Below the pieces are notes generated by a model. That model was not told where the DNA came from. It saw only the letters and a program-made list of their open reading frames with translations, and did no database searches. Position numbers and translations under genes: made by a program. A stretch of DNA of 64,000 nucleotides from positions 744,001 to 808,000 of the forward strand of contig SNVD02006942.1 in NCBI GenBank assembly GCA_013180625.2, written 5' to 3'. Position 1 is the stretch's first letter. Each line of letters starts with the position of its first letter. Below are positions 23,301 through 37,492 of this stretch, piece after piece. Source of the stretch: Boswellia sacra (taxonomy: Eukaryota > Streptophyta > Magnoliopsida > Sapindales > Burseraceae).

Positions 23301-26300
23301 ATTTTTTAGCATTAAACTAAGCCTAGCTTAATGCAACGACGCTCACTTCTATAAGCTTTTTTAAATTACAAAAACCTCACTTTGAATTTTGGAATCACCC
23401 AAAAAAAAAAAAAATGAAGTAAGGATAACATAAATATGATATCTATTTATTTAAAGATATAATTTTGATTTAGGGTACATTGAAAATAGCATAACGATGA
23501 TGAAGATAGAAAATTAGAAAATTCCTCTCTCGTGAGAAACAACATTTTATTTGATGATTCAAACCAATGGAAAATCAAAAATCTCATTTTCTAAAGTCTT
23601 CAAATATCAATGGGTCAACATTAAGTAACATGTTTATGTCTGGGCATGAAAGCATGTAAATGGCAGCTTCAAATTTGCATGGGACTATGGGAGTTGTTGA
23701 TTTATGAAAAAAGGAACAAAACATGTTCTTTAATCTAATTAAATAATTTTCTTTCTGATATATTTATTTTGTATAATATATAGATACGTAGAAAACGCTT
23801 TCTTCAAGAACATTAAGAACTATAAATGATTGGGTATTTGGGTTGTTAATTACATGCCCTAATGAGCATGTAAATTATAAAAAATAAAATTAAAAAGGAA
23901 TTGTGAACATTTAAGAATATTTTTGGAAACGAGACATTCAAGTATATTCATATATTTATCCGAATCAAATTCACTTGAAAACACTTTCCAAGAAGTATTT
24001 ATGGGACCTTTTTTAAAGGGTTTCAAGTCATTTTTTTAAAGCCACTTATAAGTTATAACAGTTTCGTAAGATCAAATTAATAGTGTTTTTTTTTTTAAAT
24101 CTGTCTATTTCAATCAATAAAGTAAAAATATAAAAGTATTTTCAATGAGTGGAGATTATTATATAAGGATAAATAATATAAACATTAAATATACTTCTAA
24201 GATATCACATTTATATTATGAATTTCGTTTTCATCCCTAAGCTATCTAATTGTATCAGCTCAAACACATTTTATAAATTTTACACATCTTGTTTCTAGAA
24301 TCCCATCAACAAGGACTAGGAGTAGAATTTTTTTTTTTTGGTTAATCTTTATAAGAATTCTTACTTTCACCTTTTATAGTATTAAAACTTTATAGCTCGT
24401 AATAATTAATGCAGAAATTTTCTATGACTCAGAGCCTCTCCTACCCAATGGCATCAGAGTTACCATCTTTGTCACAGGCATGTTATGAGATGATAATGAT
24501 GATCATTATAATAATAATCATGATACCCATAACAATAATAATTCCAATAATAATTAAGAATGGACATGCCAAATTGCCACAAGATTAATAATTATATATA
24601 ATCATTATCTTAATAAATGAATAATATAACATGAGACATCTACCACGAGATGCAATCTCTCTGTCTCTGTCTCTCCCTCAATCTCTCTTCTTGTAGGATG
24701 TAGAAATAATCTCGAGATATATTCCCTTTTTACATTAAAGAGCAGACAAGCTGTATCATAACACAATCACTTTTACCAACACAACTACTCGTTTTACTGT
24801 AATTGATTTATACTTTTATACCAGTGTTTGTAATTTCTAATTTTTAATAAAAAATTAAAAATTGTTGTGTGAGGCTTTTTTGTGGGTGCCCATATCTTTT
24901 AAATAATATACAGAAAGGACCCACATTATCGTATCTCTATCTCAGGTTGTGGTGAAGTATTGATCCGGTTGGGAACATTGGCTACACAATTCTATTGTTA
25001 AAAGTGATTGTAAGTTTTATCTGAATTAAAAACCCCAGCAAAAGAAGCCACCCTTATTGATTTTTTTGTACACTTGCTTCAAAAGAAAAAGGAAACAAAT
25101 ATCGGTTTATCCACTTGTGTAGGAAATTTAGAAATCAACTTCAATTTGTGATATTTGGTCGGCCAAATTTGTGTTTCATGATTGTTATTTGTTTCCCACA
25201 TTACTTCTCTTTGATTTGCATTTATGACCAAATGTAAACAATGCCCACTTAGAAGTGTTTTTAGAATGTGTACCACTATTTTTTTAAATTATCTATACAA
25301 ACTGATGTTTCATGATTTGATTGGATGAGTAAACTTTAATATTTAATTACATTAATTAATGTAGATTATATGTCAATCATTCAATAATACCACATAAGTT
25401 ATATGAGTGAGTTTGTATAAATAGTTTGCAAGAGTGGGTTTGTATAAATAGTTTGTATGAGCAGCATCACACTTTTAGAATTATCATATTCGGAATCTTT
25501 TTTTTCATATTATGGCCATTTTCTCAATTCTCCGTCAAAAAATTAGACAAAATTCAGATGGTTTTAGAAATTCATTACAATTCCTAACCAAATTTCTGAA
25601 AATGCTGAAAATCTCTACAAAAGTTTATAACAAACAATAGTACTAGACTTATAATCTAAAAACGATCCAAAGTCTACAACTTGATGCGACAGTATACAAT
25701 ATGGCGAAAATTCGTCGGAGGAAGAAAAAACTAAAATGAATGATGAAAAATACATCTCCAATAAGATTTTGTCATATAAACTGTTACATCAGATCGTAGA
25801 CTTTAAATTATATTTGATTTGTAAATTTAGCATTATTATACTAGGAATCTATTTAATTAATAAAAAGAACTTGATTGAACTTTGGAAAGTGATTTGAATG
25901 TTACAACATTAATGGGGTATAACAAGAACAAAGAAGTCGAAGATGTATAATGAGAAAGAAATGCAAAGTAATAATGAAACTCAAAGTTGATTCTTATTAA
26001 AGTAGTAATAATAATGAAGTGTCAGGTAAAAGAAGCATAGCGGTTATTCAAAAGATGTAACTACCGAATTTCTTTTGGGACAGTTAAAGAAAAGCCACCT
26101 TCCTTACATTACATTATTTTTATTCCTTTGACTCCACACTTTTGAGTACAATGAAGGAGCTTTGCAATTGATTCATTTATCATCATGTTAAGTAAATATT
26201 AAAAAGGATTTTACTCCTATTATCTTTTTGATGCATCTCTACACTTGAAGCTATTGTGAAACCAACGAAGTCAAGGATAAATTTGTTATTTGTTGTTGTT

Positions 26301-26627
26301 GAGTTTAATATTTCGTTCAAATCGTCTTATTGTTGAAAACAAATGATTTAATCTTAGATGATGCCTTGAGGGAAGTAAAAATGTTTTTTTCTATATGAAA
26401 AAACGATAGAAAAATGAGATTTTTATGGACTATTATATAACATCAATCTCTTGAGAGAATGATTACAATAGGTTGATAACTCTATGGAATTGAAATTATA
26501 ACCCTATTTATAGAGAACCCTTGGAAATCGTTGACATTCTTAAAAAGTAAATAATATCAATTCGATGATAATCCGATATTTATATAATTATTGGTCTTTA
26601 GCAATAATTGAATCTATATACAAAAAA

Positions 26628-26935
26628 GTCAATGGTGTTATCCAATATTTATGAAAAATTGTTTTAAGTATCAAATTAAAAAGACCCATTTCAAGGCTTT
26701 AAACATGTTAAAATTTTATGTATGAGCTGTTGTTTTATGGATTAATATGAGATATACATACATATATATATATAAAACATGTTTCATTATATACATATAA
26801 GTCAATGGTGTTATCCAATAATTATGAGAAATTATTGTAAATATCAAGAGGCTTTAAACATGTTAAAATCTTATATATGAGTTGTCGTTTAATGGATTAA
26901 TAAGAGAAATATAGATATAACATGTTTTCATTGCA
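26628..26935. repeat. imperfect tandem duplication, about 173-bp period
   Basis: GTCAATGGTGTTATCCAATA begins at 26628 and again at 26801. Both copies continue through GGCTTTAAACATGTTAAAAT and a later GGATTAATA block with several small indels. Confidence 0.75.
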
Positions 26936-29474
26936 TGAATCTGTGAATAGGAATATAGAAATGGTATGCACTTTAAAAACATTTTAATTGTTTCGATAAT
27001 AAGAAAAATATTTATATCTATTTTTTCTAATCATTGAATTGATAAGATCATTTTTTTTAAAAATATCATTCAATAAAACTTTTGAAAAAAATATAATAAA
27101 AGAATTATCTTTAAACACATTAAACTATCAAATTGGTTGGAAGCCGGTGATGAAGCTTGGAGAGTGATGTAGAAAATGTTTTGTTACCAGAAACAAGAAA
27201 ATGAATGAAATGCTTCTCTCTATCTACTGCCATTGCTGCAGGAAAGCATTTTCTTCGTTGCCAAACAAAGGCTGCTGTATCCATGTGAGTGATTTTGTAC
27301 CCAACAAAATCTAGTCAACAGTGATGTGCTTTTGTTGGTTAGGCAATTAATTAATTAATTAATTAAAATTGCGAAGATATTATACTATATTAGAGCAAAT
27401 ATTTCGGGATTTAACATATCATCTACTAATCTTAATTGAATATCAAATCAAATCAAATCTAATCAAATAGAAATCTTTAATAAAACACATACAGTTTACA
27501 TCAAACCTAAAAATTTGGAATATACCTATATCTACGCCCCAGATTTAGTTTGAATCATTTTCACTACTCGTGCACTCCACCAAAATTCCATGAATGTGGG
27601 CTCCCAACCACCAATTCTGATATTATTCCAATAACTTTAAAACGTCACTAAACTAATTATAATATCAAGATAGTAATGTTTGTCAAATCATGTATCATGT
27701 ATTATGCAAATTTTTTGATATAAATCGATGTAATTTAGTTTATACAATTACATAAAAAATAAAAAAATTTAAAGAAAATATTAACCGATAATGGTTAAAA
27801 TTAACTATATATATATGCGTGGTTAGAATCTGTTGACTTAAATTTTTAATCAATATCTTGACATAAATTTATAGTCGTTCATCTCTTATATATATTACGT
27901 GTATAAATCGTAGGATGAATAAAATAAATGAACCCAAAACAAATTAAAGAAAAGGTTATACTATAAACGAATTGTTTGATTTAAGAAGTTTTACATTAAT
28001 TGAAACTTTTTTTTTTCTTTTTGTTCTATTTATTTTATTTTATCCTATCAAATTTTACATAATTTTACTTTGATAAAAAAACTTCTGTGAAATAATATTA
28101 GATGGGTTCTTTTTCTAATTAAAAAAACTTTTAAAAAATTAATGACTAATATGCATGCATGTGAGTGATTTTGTGGGGGGCAAAATCTCAGGTAAAGCGA
28201 TGGTGAATCACTTAATTGTGTTTCTTAGGCGCCTAGCAAAAGCAAATAACTAAACTGAATTCAAATCAAATCAAAGAGAGAAACTCTATACAATTAAAAC
28301 ACAATTAACATATAATTAGAAAGTAGTTAGCATAGAATTTAGAGGGATTGTAGCTAATTAATTAATTAAATCAAATAATTAGATTACGACTCACAATTGG
28401 TCTACATAAAGTGGCCTCCCAACCGGCTAATAGCTGTCGGATAAAAAATCATGGGTGCCAACTTTGAGTTACCGTGTGGGACCATTAAAAAAGATTACAA
28501 ATAAATAAATTAAAAAAATAAAAGATCGAATAATTAATTGGTCATCTCATTGCCTCTCGAATCTTTAGTTGGGTCGTCAATTCCATCTCAAATCATTTCA
28601 TTTTTTTTTTAATTTTTATTATTTTGGAATCCCAAGTGGTCGTTACAATAAAGTTAAAGCTCTAGTAACCAAGTTTGTGGTACATTATTTTATATTATAT
28701 TGTAAGATGATGTAGAATGAGGGAGTAATAGTGAAATCTTCTTCTAACATTGTTTTTATTGTGAAATTAATTATAGAATATGATAGAATGGATTAGATTG
28801 GAGGATATTAATGGGGCCTTGTGAACCAACTGCCACTTTGTATAATAAGTGTTTAAGATTCTGTGTTCTTTTTGGTACCAAGATATGGACTCAATTTTGT
28901 GTCAATTGATTCAGAGTTTTGTCGATGGGTTAACAAATTACAGCTCAAAGTTCTTTAAGTTGGGACTTGACTTTTGATGGGATTTACTATTAAGTTTATA
29001 AACTATATATTAAATGTCTTTATATTAAATTATGAAATCTAAAGAAAATTAAATAAAAAGGTTTAAGATATATATGGGATAATATATTTTGATATAAGAC
29101 TTTTAACATAAAATTAGACATAATTTTTTAGTTATTGATTCACAAAAATCAATGATTGAGATGATTGATGAGTTCATAGCGTCAAATATAATTTGTTGAT
29201 TTTCAATATTAACTATTGAATTTTATGAGATCAATGACCATAAATTTGTGTCAATAAATTGTGTTAAAAATTTATGATAAGAGATCCTCTCCCTATGTAT
29301 TTTACTTTTTTTTTAGTACAAATAGCTACAAGCTTTGCTATAACTTTTTACTACCATTCGACAGTTACTGAGGTTTTTGTTTCTGTCCAATGCATAATGA
29401 CGGAAGCTAAATTTAGTTGATTAATTCAATCAGTTTATCGATGGTCGGCAAGTATGATGGTTACACACATTCGT

Positions 29475-29562
29475 GCGCATGTCCCCACACATGTGTGTGC
29501 AGGCGCGTGCGCGCGCGCACACACACACATATGTATGTATGCGTGCGCGTGTGTATATAAAT
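29475..29562. repeat. alternating purine-pyrimidine tract (GTGCGC/CACAC/ATGTATG)
   Basis: Nearly continuous alternation of GT, GC, CA and TA dinucleotides over about 85 bp, including a GCGCGCGC core near 29510. This is a candidate Z-DNA-forming, length-variable locus. Confidence 0.75.
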
Positions 29563-32500
29563 AGTGGAAGAAAAAAGGGCCAAATTTGATGTAATTTATT
29601 GTAATCATTTAGACGTTTACTTATCAAATTCATAGAATAGAACGAAAGAGACGATCTCATAGATCTTAGTTTATAAAAGTGGGTTGGATGCACCGTTTTT
29701 TATTTTTTCATTGAGCGGAATCTAAGCCTATGTTTGAAAAATAGTTGTCCATGCATAGAATGTAAAATAGACATCAAAATAAAAAACTCCCGTAGGCCAA
29801 AATTAAAAAATAAGAGTTTGAAAAAATTGAACCAATGTGAGAGAACTTATCCGAAAATAGCACCATCATTATGCGATTCAAGAGTGCTCATCCTACAAGT
29901 GTTATAAAATAACGAATTAATCATTGTTTACAGATAAATATATTAGACGTGCTTGACCGGGAACTAGACAACTAGTTATCTTACAAATATTAATAAACAA
30001 AAATGAATTGATCATTGTTCAGAAGACATAACAAATGGGAAGTTAGGCATCCACAAAAGAGGATAGAAAACGAATTAATCATTAAATGTACGAAAATAAA
30101 AAAATGTATCTATCCGTATTTGATGTGTATTTTGACCGGAGGTGAGTTAGGCAAAGATATAATATTGACTTTATTCTACATACATTTGACTAGCAAGTAT
30201 AAATTTAATAATACAATGAATTTAGATTTTTTTAATATTATAAAAAGTTTATGATATTTTGTTGAGAAGATCTCGTTGATTAAAATAAAATAGACACATG
30301 AGTCCGTGATCTCACGCGGATACAGGTCTCAAAAAGTCTGATAAAACGACGGCCCATTTTGTCGCTTTTACTTGTGCTTTTGCGTGTGAGTGCTTGATTA
30401 GTGGTTATTGTTGGTTGGACTCTGCCATGTGGCCAATCTAATCTCTAGATTTTCAAAAAATAAATAAAAAGATAATATTACACAATTAACCCTTCATATA
30501 ATGGGTTGGTAAAAATTCATCAAAAAAAAAATAATAGTAACTACACTTTTAGTTGGATTTTGCTTGTAAAAAAAAATTGGTTGTAAACAAAAAAAAAAAA
30601 ATTTGTTTGTGCATTGGGATCCAGGCAGAGGAGGGATACATCGTCTAAAGCTCACGAGCATAGCCTTGACTCATCATGTTTTGTACTTCATTTTATATTA
30701 CAAATTTGAAAGTGCTTAACCCTTTCAATACACCAAAATCCTATTCTCCTTTAATCATGTAGCAAAGTTCCACCGTTCAAATTAGTTGCTAGACACGTAA
30801 ATAGATATGTTTGTTAATTTTAATTAATTGACGTTGTCTGTTCAAGAAGGGTTTACATGGAACAGACTTACTAAATCAGTAACGTGCATGAGTGATTAAA
30901 AAAATTAAGAAATAACAGACATTTAAATAACCTCATATAATAAGATGAAGATAAACGATCATGAGTGGTTGAAAGAATTAAACAAAAAATTAAAAAGTTT
31001 ACAACCTCTAACAAATAACTTAATATTAATGGCTGGTATAGCACTTTAATATTGTGAGATGGTATGTTGTATTTTTTTATTTGTTGATGAAAACATATCA
31101 AAATAATGTATGTCTTATTTAACATGAGATGATGATTTTACAAACAATTTTCATTAATAATGATGATCTAACAGCAAGTTTATCAAATATAGACTTTAGA
31201 GTTTCTAGTAACTTATTTAAAAAGTTTTTTTAAAAAAAATCTTTTAAAGTGAATTTGGTTAGATAATTGGAGAAAAGATTAAAATTTATTAAAAATCAAA
31301 ACATTCCCCAAGCTTGGTCATTATGCACCTAAAATGGGTATTTATCTAAAAGTGTTTTTGTATGAAAATGTTTTCCAAAAGTAAAAATAAATACTTGGAA
31401 GTATGAATTTACAAAAGTAATCTTTGTGTTCAAAAAAGCATCTGATGAATTGATGAGCTAATAACGAGGATAACACTAGGCTGGGCCACGACGAAGATTA
31501 GGGCTATTAGCAAATAGGAAATAGGATTTGGTGGGAATGATTTGATTATTGGGACTGAGGGATGTGATAGGCATCTTTCTATAAATAGGAAAATTTTCAT
31601 CAAATTATTGGACCCACACGGTTTTGCGTGTACTATTATAAATGCCATAACAAGAAGATTATGTGAAGAATAGAAAGGTTGCGGATCAAGAAACAAACAA
31701 CAATGAGGAAATTTCTTAAGTTTTTGGCCTTGACTACTAAGCTTAAGTCACATGGCACAAAAATTTGGTATTTGGTCACTTAGCGATGCTTTCATTTGGC
31801 TTTGAAAGTTCATTGAACTTATGTTGCTCAAAATCATAACATTTTGCAATGTTTTCAAATGGAGTTCAAGTCATATTCAATTTGACAATAATATGTTTGT
31901 AGATATTTGTAACCAAATGAGTAATATTACTATTAGTTAACCAGCTTGACAATAAATCCGTAATATGTTTTCAAAAACGAGTAATATCGGGTCAATAATA
32001 AATATTGGATTAGAATAGTAAATAATAATATATTGTTTAATATTGAAATTCAAATAAATTATCGGTTTGATAACGTAGTATGACAGATCTCAAATAAATT
32101 TAAGAGATGTTTTGATTTCGAGCAATTCGATATTTTCTTTAATTGCTTAGTTAAGTTAAAACTGAAGCATTAACAAATATGTCTCCAAATGAGTTTCAAG
32201 CACACCGAAATATGATTTTGGTTGTTTCAAGAGAGGTCAAGAATGTTACACTTGTTAACCCTAACCATTGACGAGTGAACCATCCGTTAACTTGTATGAA
32301 ATTCGATGACCAAATCTGTATCATCAACCCATCTCTTCTTCATGACAGTTGAGGCACTCATCAACTCATTTAACTTATTAATTGGTTGAATAAAAACAAA
32401 AAGGTAGATTAATTTAAAAAAAAAAGCCTCTAAACTTAATTGTGTACGGAATTAACCGATTTTATTTTTAAGTAATAACTTAAATTATTTTATGTTGTAT

Positions 32501-33288
32501 TAAACAAAAACAATAAAAAAGGGGAAAAGAAAAGCTTGATTAGATGTATTATAATGACTATTTTTAGTCTTTGACTTTTATGGTGGAAAGCAGCTCGGTG
32601 TCCTCAGCCAGAACCGGCTTTTTTCCATTGTTTTACTTTGGGTTGGGAATGGGCTCCTCTCACTAGCTCGGCAATTCCCAACTAATAGGCCTTGAGGACG
32701 AAAAGCTCAATACTGTTTGATCCATGAGCCCAAAAAAATAACTAATTAATTAAATTAAGAGTAAAGAAAAGAAAAAGGAAAAAAAAAAAAAAACTATTTG
32801 ACCTGTGACTTATGATTTTCATGTTGGATGACAATTTCTTTTCACCCTCCAAAAAGTACCATATCACTTGTTATGACTGGACAAACTTTCTATAAGCTTT
32901 CCTTACACAAAGAGAAACGCAAGCTGGCATCAGTTCAAATATTAATTAAAATGATTTGATGTAATATCCTCAGCTAAAAAAGTTGATAGCTTGGTATTAG
33001 AGAGATCTTAAGAAAGTTCAGCTGCAAAAAGTATGCTACAATCTGACAGATAAAATGAAGAGTGTTGACACAGTTGAAAAGAATTGTCAGTTTGCTTATG
33101 GACGCACTGGATGAGATAAACCAAACACTCATCATTGAAAGCTCTTTTGCATAAGTACAAAACAACAATCCTTCACTTACAATACAAACCAAATAGTCAC
33201 AGCAGTGTTAGATAAATGTCATAGAAATACCAATAACATAGGTTACAAGTTACTACAAGATGGGGTAACATATGGCTCTTTTCACTCT

Positions 33289-36200
33289 TTAGTCTCCTCT
33301 CCGCATTTTAACATTAAGTGGAACTTCTTTGTATGATTGAATTTTTTCAGCTGCTTTACGCGTTGGTCTTTCTATTGAACATCTTCGTAGAACTTGAGCC
33401 TTATTTCTTAGGCCACAAGTTTCTTCATTTGCAGAAGCTGAACCAGCTTGCTTGGAACCATCCTCCTGCATTGGATCATCAAGTGGTAATGCGACTGGGA
33501 ATTTAGTGTCTTCGATTTCAAACAAGTTTTCTGTCGGTTCTCGCTCTTGGGATTTGAACTTAGCAGATTGCCTTCTCAAACAACGCCTGCAAAAAGGAGA
33601 ACCAGAAGTTGTACTTGGAGCTAGTTCTTTTTTCCTTTCTTAAAGGAGGAGATGATTTAATCAAAGGAAACAAAACAGTACCTAGCACTTTTATATAACA
33701 GCAACTACATCCCTAATGCATATTGAGGAAATGATTATATCTTTGCATAGAGGTTGGCCAATAGTATGCCAATGATGCCCATCAAAGCAGGTTTACCAGT
33801 TTCAAGTAATGGAGTATTTTAACTTGCAATAGTTGATAGCAAATATGTCAACTAACCTTTTATTTTCAATCTTCTCTTTCTCCGAAACTTGCCTGTGTGT
33901 AGTAGAAGGGCCCATAGCTGCATTAATCACAAGTGGACAAGTTAAAACATCAGAAAAAGGGAGAAGAAAAGAAGTACCAGAAATCAGATGAGCCATTTCA
34001 AGTCCCAACAATTACATCTGCTTCTTGTGGTACGCCTTCTATTGTGATTACGAGGTTTGTCATTGTCATTAGCTTTAGGCAAGGATTCTCCTACCACATC
34101 CTCTCCTTCCTTAAACCAACAATGTAAAATTAGTGACAGAAATATGGAGAAATGTGGACAGTTTCAGAAGATATAGCAGACATAACACTAACACTGGCTT
34201 ACATACCTGAGAGCCAGTATTTGCACAGATGATATCTGTCTTTCCCTGAAAAAGAAAGAGAATTGTCTGATAATCAAACACAAAGTTTATTCAACTGCAA
34301 CTAAATAAAGCCCTCATTTAATATATTTATATATATCATGTTACTCGGATTCAGAATTTATTACTTGCATTGCTGGTTTAAATTGCCAGTTAAGCGAAAT
34401 TAGTATTAATGATTGAAGTATGGGCAATCTCTTATTGTTCATAGGTTCTTATGCTGCCTAGGAGGATGAGAGACCACAGGAAAGTTATCAGATATCAGAG
34501 GCTGAAGCTTCATGGAAAATTGACATTGAAATCAAGCATAACATGTCAATTAATACATAATATATTCTTAAAGAGGGATTCTTGTTGACCAGAAAGGTTT
34601 CTGATTCTAACATATCACAGTATAGTTTAAAATGATGTATTGAGGCATGCCGCACGCATATAATGATCACTGGTGATGGGTTTCTAGGATCTTGAGAGCT
34701 CAATCCAATTATGGCACTAGGAATGTCTATGCAAAATCCTTCTTGATTGGATAAATGCCCGAGATGTCACACTTAGTCGAGCATGCGACTCTTGGAGAAA
34801 GTGAAAAATACTACGCCGGCATGAAACTCCTCTACATTCATTTTATAATCCTCAAATGAGAGAATATGTACTTGGAAAGAAGATGCAGAAATCCCTGGGG
34901 ATGGAATGAAAATGTCCAGATAATTTCCCAAGAGAGCAGAAATCTCAAACTATGGCAGAATTTGCTTATTTCATTCATTACAGATTACTTGAGATTTTTA
35001 CTCTTTGAGTCATTTTTAAGAATGAATGTCATCATAAACAGCAATAGTATATAACTTTTCAAAGCTTACAAGTTCATTAAACTGTATATATTTTCCCTGG
35101 CTTACTTAATGTTGCTATGAAGCAAACCATAAAACTACTCTATGGAGAGAAGCTGTAGCATACATCAAAAGTTTGATTATTACAAAAGTTTTATCAAGAT
35201 AATCTTGCCTATACTGTGATGTGTACCGTGAAGACTTTGTGTCAATAAGGTTTAGGGCCAGGTCAAGTTAACTACGTTATGAAGACATATTAAAGATCAA
35301 AACCAACCTCATTTTCCATATTCTTTGCTTTAAGTAAAGCATCCTTGCATACAAGTTCATGCTGAAGTGCTTTCATCTGAATGGGCAGAATCGAATTGCT
35401 TGAGTCAGGAAAAAGAAAGAAGAGCTCACTAGTGACCTACTTGCAGATCAAAGGACTTGCAGTGATGCAAGAGTAGAGAATTAAAACTTACCTTCTCTCT
35501 CCCTAAATTAAGCTCCTGTAAAATAAGAAGAATACAGTAAAAACCACTGAGAATCATATAATTCTAGAACTGAACTACCTTACAGATAATGTGTAAAGAA
35601 ACTGACCCCCATCATCTGGCTGTTGGATTGAGCAAGATTCCAGTTCTGCAGCTGCAATTTCTGAAGGTTCATTCTTAGATTCTGCAACTCATTTCCACTC
35701 AATTCAATGATTTTACTGAAAAAACAAAATTAAGGAAATACCAATCTGTCCACATATTGCTTAAAAGCTTGAAATAGAGGAAACATAAGTAAATAAAATC
35801 TTTTTCTTGTGCTTTTGTTGCATTAATTTGCCTAAAAGAAGTATGACTCCACCACCTCCGCTCCAAATAAACCAAAGTGCATACAAGTTCTAGTAAGTGG
35901 AACATTTAATTATTTGGTTAAAGCTCAGAAAAAAGAGAATGAAAGACATAAAGTTCCAAGTCTTCAATTCTCCAAACAAGTTTAGTTTCACGAAAATTAA
36001 AACATAACAACAATTACATAACTGCAAAAGAAGAAGAACAACAAAAAGGATACTTTCTCTCATCAATAAGTTTCATCAACGTCAGCTTCTCCTGGTTCAC
36101 ATTTACAGAAAAGCAGAAAAATCAAATTAAGATAAAGTAAATCCACATCAAAGAAAAAAATTTGCACAAAATTTAAGAGCACCAAAGGTTAGAGCAACCA

Positions 36201-36695
36201 CTTGCTCTAAAAGACACCCCAGCAACTGTTAGAGAATTTTAATTTTTTTTTTAAAATCAGAACGGTTTGAACCTCCTAAAAAACAAAGGCTTATGGATAT
36301 GAACCGATATTTAATTATTTACAATTTTTAACACCAAAATTCAAACTATACCAAGAAAACTCCCAAGAACCATCTAATCTTAATTAATCAACAAATAGTT
36401 ACAAAAATCACTCAATTCGAAGTTAACTTTAAACCTAATAAACTGATGAAGAACTTCACTAGGTCACTCTAAACAACATGACAGTGACAAAGAAACTTAG
36501 AAAATAAACAATACCCAGATCAAATTATACCTGCATTAGTTTGCTAATGAGGTCCTCTGTGGCTGGAGAAACATGAGACTGTTTCTCTTGTTGTCTCACT
36601 CCTTTGGGTTGTGACTGAGAATTTGTAATGTCCGAGAGCCTCCTCCTCATGATACTACCAAAAGTTGACCTCTTTGCCATTCTTTCCCCTTTCAT
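33289..36695 (-). CDS. SGO: shugoshin (centromeric cohesion protector), 9 exons, 298 aa
   Basis: Protects centromeric cohesin from removal, mainly in meiosis, by recruiting PP2A. Minus-strand exons: 36695-36531, 36091-36054, 35715-35607, 35515-35492, 35376-35308, 34245-34207, 34109-34016, 33917-33857, 33586-33289; all phases join. Residues 1-55 hold the plant N-terminal signature KRSTFGSIMRRRLSDITN. About residues 56-135 form the coiled coil (IIELSGNELQNLRMNLQKLQ and MKALQHELVCKDALLKAKN). The C-terminal exon carries the basic shugoshin motif RRQSAKFKSQEREPTENLFE and the tail SYKEVPLNVKMRRGD. The start is the first in-frame ATG (MKGERMAKRS); the frame is open upstream but has no earlier ATG. 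At 298 aa it is shorter than many plant SGOs, the acidic/middle region being compact. Whether it is the SGO1 or SGO2 orthologue cannot be decided here. Confidence 0.93.
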
Positions 36696-36724
36696 ATCTG
36701 CTCCCTCTAGTTTAATTTCCTCCC

Positions 36725-36742
36725 TCAAGGCCAAGAACGCAT
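36725..36742 (-). promoter_or_regulatory. short upstream ORF before shugoshin
   Basis: An ATG at 36742-36740 opens a five-codon frame (MRSWP, then TGA) 30 bases before the SGO start. If it is within the transcript it could reduce translation. The transcription start is unknown. Confidence 0.4.
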
Positions 36743-37021
36743 ATGGGTTATCAACAAGGCGGGTTTTTGCACAAAATTGAATGATAATATAACAAGAAAA
36801 ATCGAAAGGAAACGAGGGAAACCCTAATCTCTTTTTCTTTTTGAGAAAAATTCTGAGTGTCTGCGTGACTGAGTCTCTACTTTGGCTGGAAAATAAAGAT
36901 TGGGAATCTGAAGAAAATGAGAGAAAGAATGGAAAAGAAAGGGAACGAAGAGAAAGAGAAAGCGAAGAGACAAACTATCCAATTCCAAAGGTAAAGTGCT
37001 TGGGATGGAGGTTCGGAGGTT

Positions 37022-37026
37022 AACGG
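37022..37026. promoter_or_regulatory. possible MSA-type (Myb3R) core upstream of shugoshin
   Basis: AACGG within TTAACGGCTT, about 330 bp before the SGO start. MSA elements drive G2/M genes in plants, which would fit a cohesion protector; a single five-base core is weak evidence. Confidence 0.25.
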
Positions 37027-37245
37027 CTTTCCGAAGCAAGGTGCGAAAAAGGCATTAAAGGGAGTACAGGCCTAATTTTAAATGTCCAAAGCTCGTTCCA
37101 AACCTCTTTTTGATGAGGTTTGGAATGTTTTCCGAGATTTGGCTCCAAGCTTGTACTAAACAACCACTTATACTTGTTCCTGCTGGTATTTTTTAAGCAA
37201 AAGTATTAGTGTGGAAGTAAAGGTGTTAAATGAGCTTTAGAAGGA

Positions 37246-37492
37246 AAATTAAAAAATGTCCAAGATTTAAGTATGGATTACAAAAATGATCACCTTAAAA
37301 GTTTGCATATCGTGACCCTTTATCGAACATCAACATTGTTGGACGCTTTAATACATTTGTTAGATACTGTTGAACACTATCCGATGAATATTGTTAGATG
37401 TCAAACAGGGTCATAACTTACAAATTTTCAAGGATATTGTCATTTATTAAAGAAGTCCTTAATTTAGGGCATTTTTTAAATTTTCCCTAATT
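37246..37492. repeat. dispersed repeat, copy B
   Basis: Related to 20090-20330, in the same orientation and with roughly 70% similarity by eye. It lies in the shugoshin upstream region. Confidence 0.7.

Larger units (their letters stand above)
19407..33288. other. long AT-rich intergenic region
   Basis: About 14 kb with only scattered short open frames that have no recognisable family. It holds a dispersed repeat (19997-20330), an imperfect 173-bp tandem duplication (26628-26935), a long Z-DNA-prone dinucleotide tract (near 29475-29560) and many A/T runs. I found no tRNA, snoRNA or microRNA stem that I could support by eye. Confidence 0.5.

Noticed and set aside
22568..23331. Short open frames on both strands of 65-164 codons
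   Set aside because: No family resemblance; the frames overlap each other in antisense and composition is low-complexity in part. A non-coding RNA cannot be excluded but is not supported.
36696..36734. N-terminal extension of shugoshin by 13 residues
   Set aside because: It would need a TTG start; the first in-frame ATG is at 36695.
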